Below are positions 8,047 to 15,569 of a DNA stretch of 33,551 nucleotides, piece after piece. A program made the translations under genes and the position numbers. How positions within the stretch are numbered: position 1 is the first letter of the stretch; each line of letters opens with the position of its first letter. The stretch is from Candidatus Effluviviaceae Genus IV sp. (GTDB taxonomy: Bacteria; Joyebacterota; Joyebacteria; Joyebacterales; Joyebacteraceae), in NCBI GenBank assembly GCA_014728245.1, contig WJLY01000240.1, forward strand, positions 1 to 33,551, written 5' to 3'. The notes below the pieces were generated by a model. It was not told the origin of the DNA and did not search any database. It saw nothing but the letters and a program-made list of their open reading frames with translations.

Positions 8047-8077
8047 AGGGCCCGGGATGGAAGTCCCGGGCCCTCTT
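8047..8077 (+). terminator. Rho-independent terminator, possibly bidirectional
   Basis: AGGGCCCGGGA (8047-8057), loop TGGAAG, TCCCGGGCCCT (8064-8074): a perfect 11-bp stem followed by CTTGTTTG. It lies between the convergent radical SAM gene (ends 7946) and the selenoprotein gene (ends 8159) and could serve both. The rest of the 212-base gap shows nothing. Confidence 0.85.
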
Positions 8078-8158
8078 GTTTGGGCCTCTAGCGCCGACGG
8101 ATTCGGGGAAGAGCGTCTTACGGCCCCGCGGCGCGAAGCTCTGTCACGGAGCGTCCCC

Positions 8159-10147
8159 TTACTTCAGAAGCGTCATCTTGCGCTCGGACCTCTCTCCGTT
8201 CGCCTCGAGGCGCACGAAGTAGATGCCCGACGCCGCGTTCGCTCCCCCGGGTCCCCTGCCGTCCCATCTCACGACCTGCCTGCCGCCGTCGACGGATCCG
8301 TCGAAAAGGACGGAAACCAGCCGACCTCTCACATCGTATACCTTGACGGTGGCCCTCTCGGCGCCACCCGGGACCGTGAAGGCGACCTGCGTAACCGGGT
8401 TGAACGGGTTGGGCACGTTCTGCTCGAGAGACATGCCCTTCCACGCGACCGCCTGGTCGTCAGCGCCCGTCGATATCTCGAACCACGAGAGGATGCGCGA
8501 GACGAGCGTCTTCTGGTTCGAGGGATCGGCCGTTCCGGTCTTCACGTTCTCGAACGGGAACGCCGTGAAGACCACCTTGTGCCCACTCTCCTCCGCCTTC
8601 AAGCCGGTCGGGTTGCCGAACGCCGCGAATATCACGTCCGCTCCCGACAGCAGCGTGAAGCGGTCGGCCGCCGAGGTCGGAACAGGTCCTCCCGACTGGC
8701 CGAGAGCCATCCCGTCGGAGATCGGGTCCCCGGCCACCCCCGCCATAGAGAAACCGCCCATGTCGGAGGTCCAGGAGTCGATGTGCAGGTAGTCCGTCGT
8801 GAAGGCGGTCGCGCCGGAGCGAGATGACAGGAAGTCGGCACTGGCCAGGTAGAGGTTCCCTCCCTGGTCGAGATAGTCGATCATCGCCGCCTCGTCGGCC
8901 TGGCTCACCTGAGAGCAGTTGCTGCCGCCTGTCGTCCAGAGTACCGCCCAGTAGGAAGAGAGCTCTCCGAGAGTCGGCCTGCCAAGCGAATCCGCGTCCC
9001 AGGTGCGAGCCGCGAGCCCCGTGTCGGCGAGCGCGGTCTGGAGGTGGGTCTCCAGGCTCTGGCCGCCGTCGTCATCGACGATCAGAATCGAACGTTGGTC
9101 GACGAACGTAGCGAAGGAAGCCACCGCGGTCGCCTCCGCCGCTCCCTGACTCTGAGCGTTGAGCGACGACAGCCCCAGACCCGGAGTGTTCCCTATGTTG
9201 TCGATCAGCCGCACCTCGAGATCCACGCTCTCGCCCGGATCGAGCGCGAACGTCGACGGGCCGGTGGTCCAACTTCCTCCGGCCTCTCGGTAGTCGCCTG
9301 CCCAGTCGGACGTCGTGACGTTGGCCGGGAGAACATCCTGACTGAACGTGACGGTGAATGTATCCGGAACCGCCCCGGAGTTGGTGAGGGTCGCGGAGTG
9401 AACTGTCGTGTCGCCATAGTCAGCCTCGATCGCGAAATCGGGCGAGGCGAACGACGGGTTGTAGGCGAACGGGACGATCTGCGCGTTCACGACCTCCAGA
9501 GGCGACGTGTCCTCGAGGAAGACAACGATATCGAGATCGCCCTGTACGGCCCATGTCACGTTGAAGTTACGCGACACCACCACCGTATCTCCGGCGGCCG
9601 ACAGGGAGACCGTCGCCGGGGACGCCACTTCGCGCGCCGTCCACGGGTACTCCTGGCTCGTCTCCTCTATTGCCACGAAGCGGGCCGTCATCGTGCCGTA
9701 GGGCACGCTATCGACGGCGCGAAACTTGGCGTCGACCCATCCACCGTCGGCGTTGATGACACCCTTCGACTCGATCTCGACCGGAGTGGGAGCGGCTAGA
9801 CGCGTATTGGTGTAGCTGATATAGGCGGCTTCGCTGGTTCCTACCTGCTCGTACACGCCGTCGAACCAGACCGTCGGCACCGCGGTCACTCCGTACATGT
9901 TGGCCCGCGTGTTGCCGTACGAGATCTGGTAGGCGTCGCTCAGATGCCAGTAGATGACCACGAGCTGGTCTTCGCCGTAGCTGGACTGAAGATCCTGGAG
10001 CGCCTCACGGGCGCTCGGGCAGCTCCCTCACCAGGTGCCGCCGAAGAGCTCGGCGAGAACGGCTCTCTGCGCCGCGTGCGCGGCCGGCGCCGAGAGAAGA
10101 ACGACCGAAGCGAATGCAACGAGGATGGCAGTAGATCGCCGGAACAT
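8159..10147 (-). CDS. Exported thioredoxin-fold selenoprotein (UxxC) with sorting-like C-terminus
   Basis: Translating from the ATG at 10147 (GGGAG upstream) gives a signal peptide (MFRRSTAILVAFASVVLLSA, AAHA), then AVLAELFGGTW, an in-frame TGA at 10030-10028, then GSCPSAREALQDLQ and an uninterrupted frame to 8159. The TGA replaces the first Cys of a thioredoxin CxxC, giving Sec40-Gly-Ser-Cys43. The fold is supported by QLVVIYWHLSD and YGVTAVPTVWFDG (cis-Pro P91), as in Omp28-related proteins. Later parts: beta-rich domains, a ThuA/GATase-like domain beginning RSILIVDDDGG, and a C-terminal sorting-like domain (NVPNPFNPVTQVAF ... SGIYFVRLEANGE). About 662 residues. A hairpin after the UGA fits a bacterial SECIS. 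Neighbouring genes use TGA as an ordinary stop, so the code is standard. Alternative: a single-base TGC/TGT to TGA nonsense mutation or sequencing error, leaving a 39-residue remnant. Probable role: thiol or peroxide redox chemistry outside the cytoplasm. Confidence 0.8.
9998..10030 (-). promoter_or_regulatory. Bacterial SECIS-like hairpin following in-frame UGA
   Basis: On the minus strand the UGA (10030-10028) is followed after 11 nt by GAGCGCC (10016-10010), loop CGUGA (10009-10005) and GGCGCUC (10004-9998): a perfect 7-bp stem with a 5-nt loop. The loop begins 18 nt after the UGA and has G at its second position. Published bacterial SECIS models ask for a loop about 16-37 nt after UGA with a G in its first two positions. 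CC and GG outside a small internal loop can lengthen the stem. The hairpin lies wholly inside codons for conserved-looking protein (PSAREALQ). Confidence 0.72.
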
Positions 10148-10322
10148 ACGTGCTCCCATCGACGGGCCTACGTGTGGCCCGGTCTCTGTGGAGCACGCCG
10201 CCGGGGTCTGGGGAGGCGTAGCCCCTTCTCCAACTGCCGCCAGGCCGCGTCGGCCGAACGGCGTTCACTGCGACTACTCAGCGCGCGCCCCGACCATCTG
10301 CCCGGGGCACCATACAGTCCTG

Positions 10323-10351
10323 ATTATAGCACTAGATTGCGGCTTTGGCAA
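10323..10351 (-). promoter_or_regulatory. Strong sigma70 promoter of the selenoprotein gene
   Basis: Minus strand: TTGCCA (10351-10346), spacer of exactly 17 bp, TATAAT (10328-10323). The -10 is perfect and the -35 matches four of six. Transcription would start near 10316, giving a leader of about 168 nt before the ATG at 10147. It lies downstream of the racemase operon end, so the selenoprotein gene appears to be its own unit. Confidence 0.75.
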
Positions 10352-10391
10352 GTCTTGCGCGCGGCCGGCGGCAGCGTGCAGGCGTCGCCCG

Positions 10392-10423
10392 AGCGGCACC
10401 CGGCTCCCGGGAGCCGGACCGCT
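10392..10423 (-). terminator. Palindromic hairpin at the end of the seven-gene operon
   Basis: CCGGCTCCCGGGAGCCGG at 10400-10417 is a perfect 18-base palindrome, flanked by AGCGG (10392-10396) and CCGCT (10419-10423) that pair outside it. It begins within the racemase stop codon (10424-10422). No T run follows on the minus strand, so it may be a weak or Rho-assisted terminator or an RNA-stabilising hairpin. Confidence 0.45.
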
Positions 10424-11507
10424 ACGAGGCCGGCCGCAGCAGCACCTTCTCGGTGTACGGATTGGCCATGAGCCGAACGAAGGACGAGTAGGCCGCGCGG
10501 AAGCCGATCCTGTCGCCGACCGTCAGCCCCTCCTTGACCTCACCGACGTTCACGACCGTGAGATCGCTGCTGGCCCCCGCGATCTTGTAGCTCTCGTTTA
10601 CCGGCGTCAGCCCCCCGATATCGGTGTCGACCTGCCCCACTGTGACGATGGCTCTGTAGCCGCGCTGCCCGGGGTCGGTCTCTTCGTTCTCCTCCAGTGG
10701 CTGGAAGGGCGTCATCTCCGTCGTCTCTCCCAGCGGCACCATTCCCTTCTCCTTGATCTCGACGATCTCGGCCTCGAGCCTCATGGCGTCGCTCCGGAGA
10801 CCCTCCAGAAAGCCCCCCTGTATGAGGTTCGTACCCAGAAAGACTGACTCGCCGACCCTGAAGTGGTTGATCTGTCTGGGCAGGCTGCCGTCGATCAGAA
10901 GCGGAAGCGATGAGCTTGAGCCCGCGGAGATGAGCGGCAGCTTCCGCTCGAACTTGAGCTCGAGGAGTTCACGATAGAGCGCAAGCTGCATGAACTGGTC
11001 GATCGACGGTACGACGCCGCCCAGGCATCCCAGATTGGCGCCGATTCCTATGACGCGTATGTTGGGCAACTCGAAGATGTTCTTGTAGGTCTGCAGCAGC
11101 CGGCCGGGCAGGATCCCCTCTCTCAGATCGCCCAGCTCTATCATCACGACGACGCGATGCACGGTCTCCTGTTTCCGCGCCTCGTCGTTCAGCTCCTGGA
11201 TGATCTCAAGCTCCGTGTTCAGCGATACGTTGGCCAGCCGTACGACGTCGTCTAGCGCGGAGCTGTGGGGCGGCCGCAGGTACCAGGTCTCAACGTCCGG
11301 GGCCACGTCTCTGACCACCTCCAGATTGTCGAGCCTGGAGTCGGACATCGAGTCGACGCCCAGGTCCCGTAGCGCTTCCAGCGTTTCACGGTGACCGCAG
11401 AGAGCCTTGGTGACGACGGTCAGCGTCGCTCCATGCCCCTCTACCCAGTTGCTGATCACGTTGAGGTTGTACTCGAGCGCGTCTAGGTCGATCGTGATCC
11501 TATTCAC
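10422..11507 (-). CDS. Alanine/ornithine racemase-family PLP enzyme
   Basis: Fold-type III PLP-dependent amino-acid racemase of 361 residues, cytosolic. The N-terminus ITIDLDALEYNLNVI and VVTKALCGH (PLP lysine K34) begin the TIM barrel. HRVVVMIELGDLREGI, IGANLGCLGG and FRVGESVFLG are typical of the ornithine racemase (Orr)/YhfX branch rather than classical Alr. The usual substrates are basic or neutral amino acids; which one cannot be told here. The start overlaps the end of the upstream GNAT gene by 8 bases, showing tight translational linkage. It is the last gene of the minus-strand operon that also carries a true alanine racemase. A palindromic hairpin sits at its stop codon. Confidence 0.9.
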   Translation of the reverse strand: MNRITIDLDALEYNLNVISNWVEGHGATLTVVTKALCGHRETLEALRDLGVDSMSDSRLDNLEVVRDVAPDVETWYLRPPHSSALDDVVRLANVSLNTELEIIQELNDEARKQETVHRVVVMIELGDLREGILPGRLLQTYKNIFELPNIRVIGIGANLGCLGGVVPSIDQFMQLALYRELLELKFERKLPLISAGSSSSLPLLIDGSLPRQINHFRVGESVFLGTNLIQGGFLEGLRSDAMRLEAEIVEIKEKGMVPLGETTEMTPFQPLEENEETDPGQRGYRAIVTVGQVDTDIGGLTPVNESYKIAGASSDLTVVNVGEVKEGLTVGDRIGFRAAYSSFVRLMANPYTEKVLLRPAS

Positions 11508-11982
11508 CTTCCCACCTCATCTCCAGATACTTGGACTTGAAACCCGACCGCTCGTAGAGGTGTCGCGCGGGGTTGTCATGCTCGACGTGCAGCTTCACCT
11601 GCCCCTCGCACTCCTCGAATACGCGCTGCAGAAGCGCACCACCGATGCCCTGCCCCCTCGCGTCTGGATCGACCGCTATGAAGAGCAGCAGATTCTCGGG
11701 CACGTAGCGGCTCATGCCCGTATCGAGCATGACGACCGCTCCCAGAAGCCGGTTCTCGGACCGGCCCAGGATGACGAATCCGTCCTTGCAGGGATCGCTC
11801 CCGAGGGCGTAGTCGAGCCCATCGAGGATGACAGGATAAGGGTCCTCGTACGGCTTCAGGCTCTCGTGCAGGAACTCCCCGAGCCTCTCGCGTGTGAGCC
11901 CATCGGGCAGCTCGTCGTACGAGTCGACCCGCGTGATCACGAGCAGATCGAGCGGGGCTCTCTCGCCGGTCTCTCCGGCCAT
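11500..11982 (-). CDS. GNAT-family acetyltransferase
   Basis: N-acetyltransferase of 160 residues. The acetyl-CoA loop is LLLFIAVDPDARGQGIGGALLQRV (R-G-Q-G-I-G), with an upstream strand LLGAVVMLDTG and a closing motif VEHDNPARHLYERSGF. Residues 14-70 (LLVITRVDSYDELPDGLTRERL) are an extension not diagnostic of a substrate. The ATG at 11982 has a strong GGGGAGGAGG before it. It sits between two racemases, 37 bases after the alanine racemase and overlapping the next racemase by 8 bases, so an amino acid or D-amino acid acceptor is a reasonable inference; D-amino-acid N-acetyltransferases are a known GNAT role. Confidence 0.9.
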   Translation of the reverse strand: MAGETGERAPLDLLVITRVDSYDELPDGLTRERLGEFLHESLKPYEDPYPVILDGLDYALGSDPCKDGFVILGRSENRLLGAVVMLDTGMSRYVPENLLLFIAVDPDARGQGIGGALLQRVFEECEGQVKLHVEHDNPARHLYERSGFKSKYLEMRWEGE

Positions 11983-12019
11983 GTTGCCTCCTCCCCTTGC
12001 GCCCGAAGCCGGCCGATTC

Positions 12020-13249
12020 TCAGAGAACGACCTCGCGTGGGATCTCGGAGGGCAGCCTGACCAGCGCCTCGTAGTTCATCACGTCCGCCATGTCGCTGAA
12101 CGACGCCACCGTGATCGAGGATCTGCCCTGCGTCCCTATGACGACGACCTCGTCGCCCCTCTCCACTCCGGGTATGTGCGTAACGTCTATGAGTGTCATG
12201 CTCATGTTGACGCGCCCCACGACAACGGCGCGGCGCCCCCTGACGAGCATGTGCCCCTTGTTGCTGAGGTCGCGCGGGAAGCCGGTGAAATAGCCCGTAG
12301 GCACCGCGGCGATCCGGTGGCGCCGGGTCGCCTGGAAGGACGTCCCGTAACCGATGAAGTGTCCCGGCTCCACGTCCTTGAGCCCCATGATGCGGCTCTT
12401 CCAGGTGAGCACGCGTCTCAGGGGGTCTCTTCTGGCCTTTCTCCCGTCCGCCTCGTGGCTCAGAAGATGGTGCATCTTGACCTCGGTGCTGGGCCAGAAA
12501 CCGTACTGCGCTATGCCGCACCTGACCATGTCCATTATCGACTCCGGATAGGTCAAGAGCGCAGCCGACGACGCGACGTGGTGCAGTCGAGGCTCGATAC
12601 CCCGGGCCTTCAGATCCCCGCACAGCTCCCGGAACCGCGCGAGCTGTCCGACGATCCTGACGTGGTTACTTATGCTCTCCGCCCCGGCGAGATGGGTGCA
12701 GACGCCCTCCACATCGAGCGCCTCGGCGTTCGCGGTCATGAGCTCGACGGCCTCTTCGAGGCCGGCGCCCTCGAGCCCGGTCCTGTGCATGCCGGTCTCG
12801 ATTTCGAGGTGCACCTTCGCAGGCTTCCCCACTCGGCGGGCCGCTTCGATCGCCGCCGCAAGGCGCCCCGTCTCGAACACGTTGAAGGCCACGCCGTGCT
12901 CGACCGCCCACGCGAGTTCTTCGTCCGCGATGAACCCCATGATGAGCACCGAGCTGTCCTCGTTCCTCGACCCGACCGCCCTCAGGGCCTCGTCGGCCGT
13001 GAAGACGGAGAAGTGCCGCACGCCGCACGCCTCCGCCAGCGGAACGAAGGTCTCGATGCCGTGGCCGTACGCGTTTCCCTTGATCACCGAGGAGAAGACC
13101 GGTCCCGGGCCTATCGTCTTCCGCAGAAAGCGCAGGTTCCTGGTCAGGGCCCTGGCGTCGAGTATGATCTTCGTCCCGGTGTCGAGCGTTTCGCCGCACT
13201 GTGCGTCGTTTTCGATTGCTGCACCCTCCTGCCGCGGGGCCCGAGACAC
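12020..13249 (-). CDS. alr: Alanine racemase
   Basis: PLP enzyme interconverting L- and D-alanine, 409 residues. Signature VFSSVIKGNAYGHGIE carries the PLP lysine (K57); VRCGIAQYGFWPS and HFIGYGTSFQ (catalytic Tyr) plus RIAAVPTGYFTGFPRDLSNKG, VGRVNMSMTLIDVT and DEVVVIG follow the family order. The final blocks are slightly divergent: NMSMTLID stands where NMCMDQ is common. The start is the GTG at 13249, because the M20 gene's TAG stop shares a base with it (TAGTG) and GGGGAG precedes it; the first 20 residues are not conserved. D-alanine is needed for peptidoglycan, but the surrounding M20, GNAT, Orr-like and permease genes point to a catabolic or specialised role. Confidence 0.9.
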   Translation of the reverse strand: MSRAPRQEGAAIENDAQCGETLDTGTKIILDARALTRNLRFLRKTIGPGPVFSSVIKGNAYGHGIETFVPLAEACGVRHFSVFTADEALRAVGSRNEDSSVLIMGFIADEELAWAVEHGVAFNVFETGRLAAAIEAARRVGKPAKVHLEIETGMHRTGLEGAGLEEAVELMTANAEALDVEGVCTHLAGAESISNHVRIVGQLARFRELCGDLKARGIEPRLHHVASSAALLTYPESIMDMVRCGIAQYGFWPSTEVKMHHLLSHEADGRKARRDPLRRVLTWKSRIMGLKDVEPGHFIGYGTSFQATRRHRIAAVPTGYFTGFPRDLSNKGHMLVRGRRAVVVGRVNMSMTLIDVTHIPGVERGDEVVVIGTQGRSSITVASFSDMADVMNYEALVRLPSEIPREVVL

Positions 13250-14388
13250 TACTCCCCTGACTCGAGATGCTTGATCGCGCTCCGGAGGAGCTTCGCGCCA
13301 AGTGGGATGAGGTCGTCCGGAAAGACGTAGTCCGGGTGGTGCAGCGGAGCCGTCTTCTCTCCCGCTCCCAGGCCGAACAGCGCTCCTCCGACCGACTCCG
13401 TGAAGTGGCCGAAGTCCTCGGTCCACGCAAACGGGCGCTCCGGCTTGCGGACCTCCAGCCCCAGATCCGCCGCCGCGCGCTCAAGAGCCGCATTGACTCC
13501 GGGGTCGTTCACCGTGCACGGGAACTCCTCAAGCCATTCCGAATCCGCCGACAGCCCGTGCGCCGCGGCCAGGCCGTGGGCCAGCTCCTGACAGCGTCCG
13601 GAGAGCCTCTGCATCACCTCGTCGCTCTGCGCGCGCAAGGTGGCGATCGCCGTCGCGACTCCCGGAGTCGTGCCTAGCGCGGGCTCGCCGAGTCTGGCGT
13701 GGACCACGGTCACGAGCGCGGCCTCGTCGATCGACGTCACCGACTGAGGAACGGACGGCCAGGCCGCCAGGATCTCAGCCAGAGCGCCCGCCGGGCTGAG
13801 GCCTCTATCGGGCTCCGCCGCGTGCGCCGTCCTGCCCTCCAGGACCACGCGCAGGCTCCTGGCTGTCGACGCAAACACGCCGTCCCTCAGGATCACGCTG
13901 CCCAGCGGGACCCCGGGGACGTTGTGCAGCGCGAGAGCGACGTCGGGGTCGAGCTTCCTGAAAGCCGGGTCGTCCAGCACCCGTCTCGCCCCCGCCCCCG
14001 TCTCCTCGGCCGGCTGGAAGAGAAGCACGACTGACCCGGAAGCCGGCGGAGACTCGCTGAGGAGCTCTCCCAGCGCCATCAGGATCGCCATGTGCCCGTC
14101 GTGGCCGCACAGGTGCGATACGCCGGGCGTCTCTGAGGCGTCCGGCCCCTCGCCTTCCGGTATCGGAAGCGCATCCAGCTCGCAGCGGACAAGGATCCTC
14201 CGACCCTTCCCGGAGCCCTCGAAGACAGCCGCGACACCGTGTCCACCGATTCCGCCTACGAGCGCTCCGGGCTCGAGCGGCTCCAGTCGCTCACGGATGA
14301 TCGCCGCGGTGCGCTCCTCCACTCCGGACAGCTCGGCCGCGCGGTGTAGAGACCTGCGGAGAGCGACAGCGTCCTCGAAAGGCTTCAT
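13249..14388 (-). CDS. M20-family amidohydrolase / N-acyl-amino-acid deacylase
   Basis: Metal-dependent amidohydrolase of 379 residues (M20D-like), which removes acyl or acetyl groups from amino acids or their conjugates. Metal-site motifs: VRCELDALPI (D72), HLCGHDGHM (C94, H96), QPAEETGAG (E128, E129), LALHNVPG (H155) and LHHPDYVFPDD near the C-terminus. The lid domain lies in the middle (SLRVVLEGRTAHAAEPDRG). The ATG at 14388 has GAGG upstream. Its stop overlaps the GTG of the alanine racemase by one base (TAGTG), so the two are probably translated together. This suggests N-acyl amino acid release followed by racemisation (inference). No signal peptide, so cytosolic. Confidence 0.92.
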   Translation of the reverse strand: MKPFEDAVALRRSLHRAAELSGVEERTAAIIRERLEPLEPGALVGGIGGHGVAAVFEGSGKGRRILVRCELDALPIPEGEGPDASETPGVSHLCGHDGHMAILMALGELLSESPPASGSVVLLFQPAEETGAGARRVLDDPAFRKLDPDVALALHNVPGVPLGSVILRDGVFASTARSLRVVLEGRTAHAAEPDRGLSPAGALAEILAAWPSVPQSVTSIDEAALVTVVHARLGEPALGTTPGVATAIATLRAQSDEVMQRLSGRCQELAHGLAAAHGLSADSEWLEEFPCTVNDPGVNAALERAAADLGLEVRKPERPFAWTEDFGHFTESVGGALFGLGAGEKTAPLHHPDYVFPDDLIPLGAKLLRSAIKHLESGE

Positions 14389-14475
14389 GTGTCCTCGCTA
14401 GGTCAGGTGTCGCCGGCGCGCAACACGCGCCCGTGCCCGGGTGGCCCTCCGTCCTATACGCGCGGACCCCGCCCG

Positions 14476-15327
14476 TCAGTCGCGGTCGACCTCTTCGACT
14501 TCCCGGTACCACTTGACCCGGTCGCCGATCTTCGAGCGCATCCGCCACTTCACGCTCTTGGGTTTCTCGTCGATAAGCCGCCTGAGGGTCGCCAGCCGCT
14601 CAGTCACGACGGTAGCGTCTTCAGGCTCGAGATACTCCTCGGCGAGCTTCGCCGACTTGCGGAGATTCATCGTCGCGGTGCGCCACAGGCCCCAGTCCGA
14701 CGCGCAGAGCGACGCCAGATACGCCCCGTCGATCCTGTGCTGATCGCTTCCATCGCGCGAGATCTCGTGTTGCCGGAGGAGCATCATCATGTCCACCAGG
14801 TCCTTGCGGTTGATCTCGACGATCTGAAGCTTCTCGAGCAGAAGATCGACCAGGCTGATCGTGGTCTCGTCTATGTCCAGTCGGCCGCGGAAGTCGATTT
14901 CGTGGCAGAAGCGCAGCTTGTCGATGAAGACGTCCGAGTGGATCGGCTCGCCGGGATGGTAGAAGATCCTCCGCTTGTCCCCGAAGAGCCGGAGCACGCT
15001 CTGGTTCTCTGTCCAGTCGAGCGAGAAGAACGCGTCCTGGACCTTGTCGATCTCCTTCCCGTAGGCGATGAAATCGACGTCCGTCAGATAGCGCTCGTTG
15101 TCATATTCAAGGTGTTTGAAGTCGGGGCACTGGATCCTGAAGGCGAGCGAGCCGATCACGCGCATGGTGGCGCCGTGCTTCTCGGCCGCGCTCATGATCT
15201 CGCCCAGCACGTCATTGAACCGGCGCTCCTGTTCCTGGAGCACCTGTCTGGTCAGCTCGGCGCCCGCGGGAATGAAGGGTATCGGGTGCTCGTTCCCGGT
15301 GTGCTGTTCCGTATCGCTTTCGTTCAC
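14476..15327 (-). CDS. Nucleotidyltransferase-fold protein
   Basis: Cytosolic protein of 283 residues, not tied to a named family. It contains a minimal nucleotidyltransferase active site: VIGSLAF (G59, S60), then LTDVDFIAYG (D83, D85) and HSDVFID (D132) as probable third carboxylate. The C-terminal half is helical and charged (LLLEKLQIVEINRKDLVDMMMLL, RLATLRRLIDE), as in nucleotidyltransferases that modify RNA, proteins or antibiotics. Two starts compete. GTG at 15327 has an excellent GGGGAGAGG before it. ATG at 15384 is in frame, gives MKKSNRDRTRWNEG, and is the last step of the upstream 29-bp repeat ladder. It stands in the operon between a metallophosphoesterase and the M20 enzyme. Confidence 0.75.
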   Translation of the reverse strand: MNESDTEQHTGNEHPIPFIPAGAELTRQVLQEQERRFNDVLGEIMSAAEKHGATMRVIGSLAFRIQCPDFKHLEYDNERYLTDVDFIAYGKEIDKVQDAFFSLDWTENQSVLRLFGDKRRIFYHPGEPIHSDVFIDKLRFCHEIDFRGRLDIDETTISLVDLLLEKLQIVEINRKDLVDMMMLLRQHEISRDGSDQHRIDGAYLASLCASDWGLWRTATMNLRKSAKLAEEYLEPEDATVVTERLATLRRLIDEKPKSVKWRMRSKIGDRVKWYREVEEVDRD

Positions 15328-15352
15328 TGCGCCTCTCCCCTGGCCTTCGTTC

Positions 15353-15526
15353 CACCGCGTCCGGTCACGGTTGCTCTTCTTCATGGTGTCCGGACCTGGT
15401 TCTGCGCTTTCACCGCGTCCGGTCACGGTTCCGCATCTTCACGGCGTCCGGACCTGGTTCTGCGCTCTCACCGCGTCCGGTCACGGTTCCGCGTCTTCAC
15501 GGCATCCGGACACGGTTCTCCGCGTT
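15353..15526 (-). repeat. Six 29-bp tandem repeats forming a stop-start micro-ORF ladder
   Basis: Units start at 15353, 15382, 15411, 15440, 15469 and 15498, exactly 29 bp apart, and alternate between two subtypes so a 58-bp period also shows (plus strand: CACCGCGTCCGGTCACGGTT and CACGGCGTCCGGACCTGGTT). On the minus strand each unit boundary is GTG or ATG followed by A. Translation from GTG at 15500, 15471, 15442 and 15413 gives ten-codon peptides (VKTRNRDRTR, VRAQNQVRTP, VKMRNRDRTR, VKAQNQVRTP, first residue read as Met in practice). Each ends on a TGA overlapping the next start. The last, ATG 15384, reads MKKSNRDRTR and continues in frame into the nucleotidyltransferase gene. A degenerate extra unit is visible at about 15527-15555. 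Confidence 0.9.
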
Positions 15527-15569
15527 CCGTGCGTTCTGTCTCGGCACTCCATCTGCACGAGGCCGAGCG

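Noticed and set aside
8159-9961. Treating the gene as starting at the GTG at 9961
   Set aside because: This start is only the first possible codon after the TGA; it has no ribosome binding site, and it cuts off the signal peptide and the first thioredoxin strand, which are present in frame upstream.
10028-10030. Simple nonsense mutation or alternative genetic code
   Set aside because: An alternative code is excluded because several neighbouring genes end at TGA. A nonsense mutation remains possible but explains neither the Cys-site position nor the SECIS-like hairpin; kept as the main alternative.
11894-13330. Long open frame of 478 codons on the plus strand
   Set aside because: Antisense to alanine racemase and GNAT; no recognisable protein features.
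15353-15526. CRISPR array
   Set aside because: The six 29-bp units are directly abutting with no unique spacers, so it is a minisatellite and not a CRISPR array.
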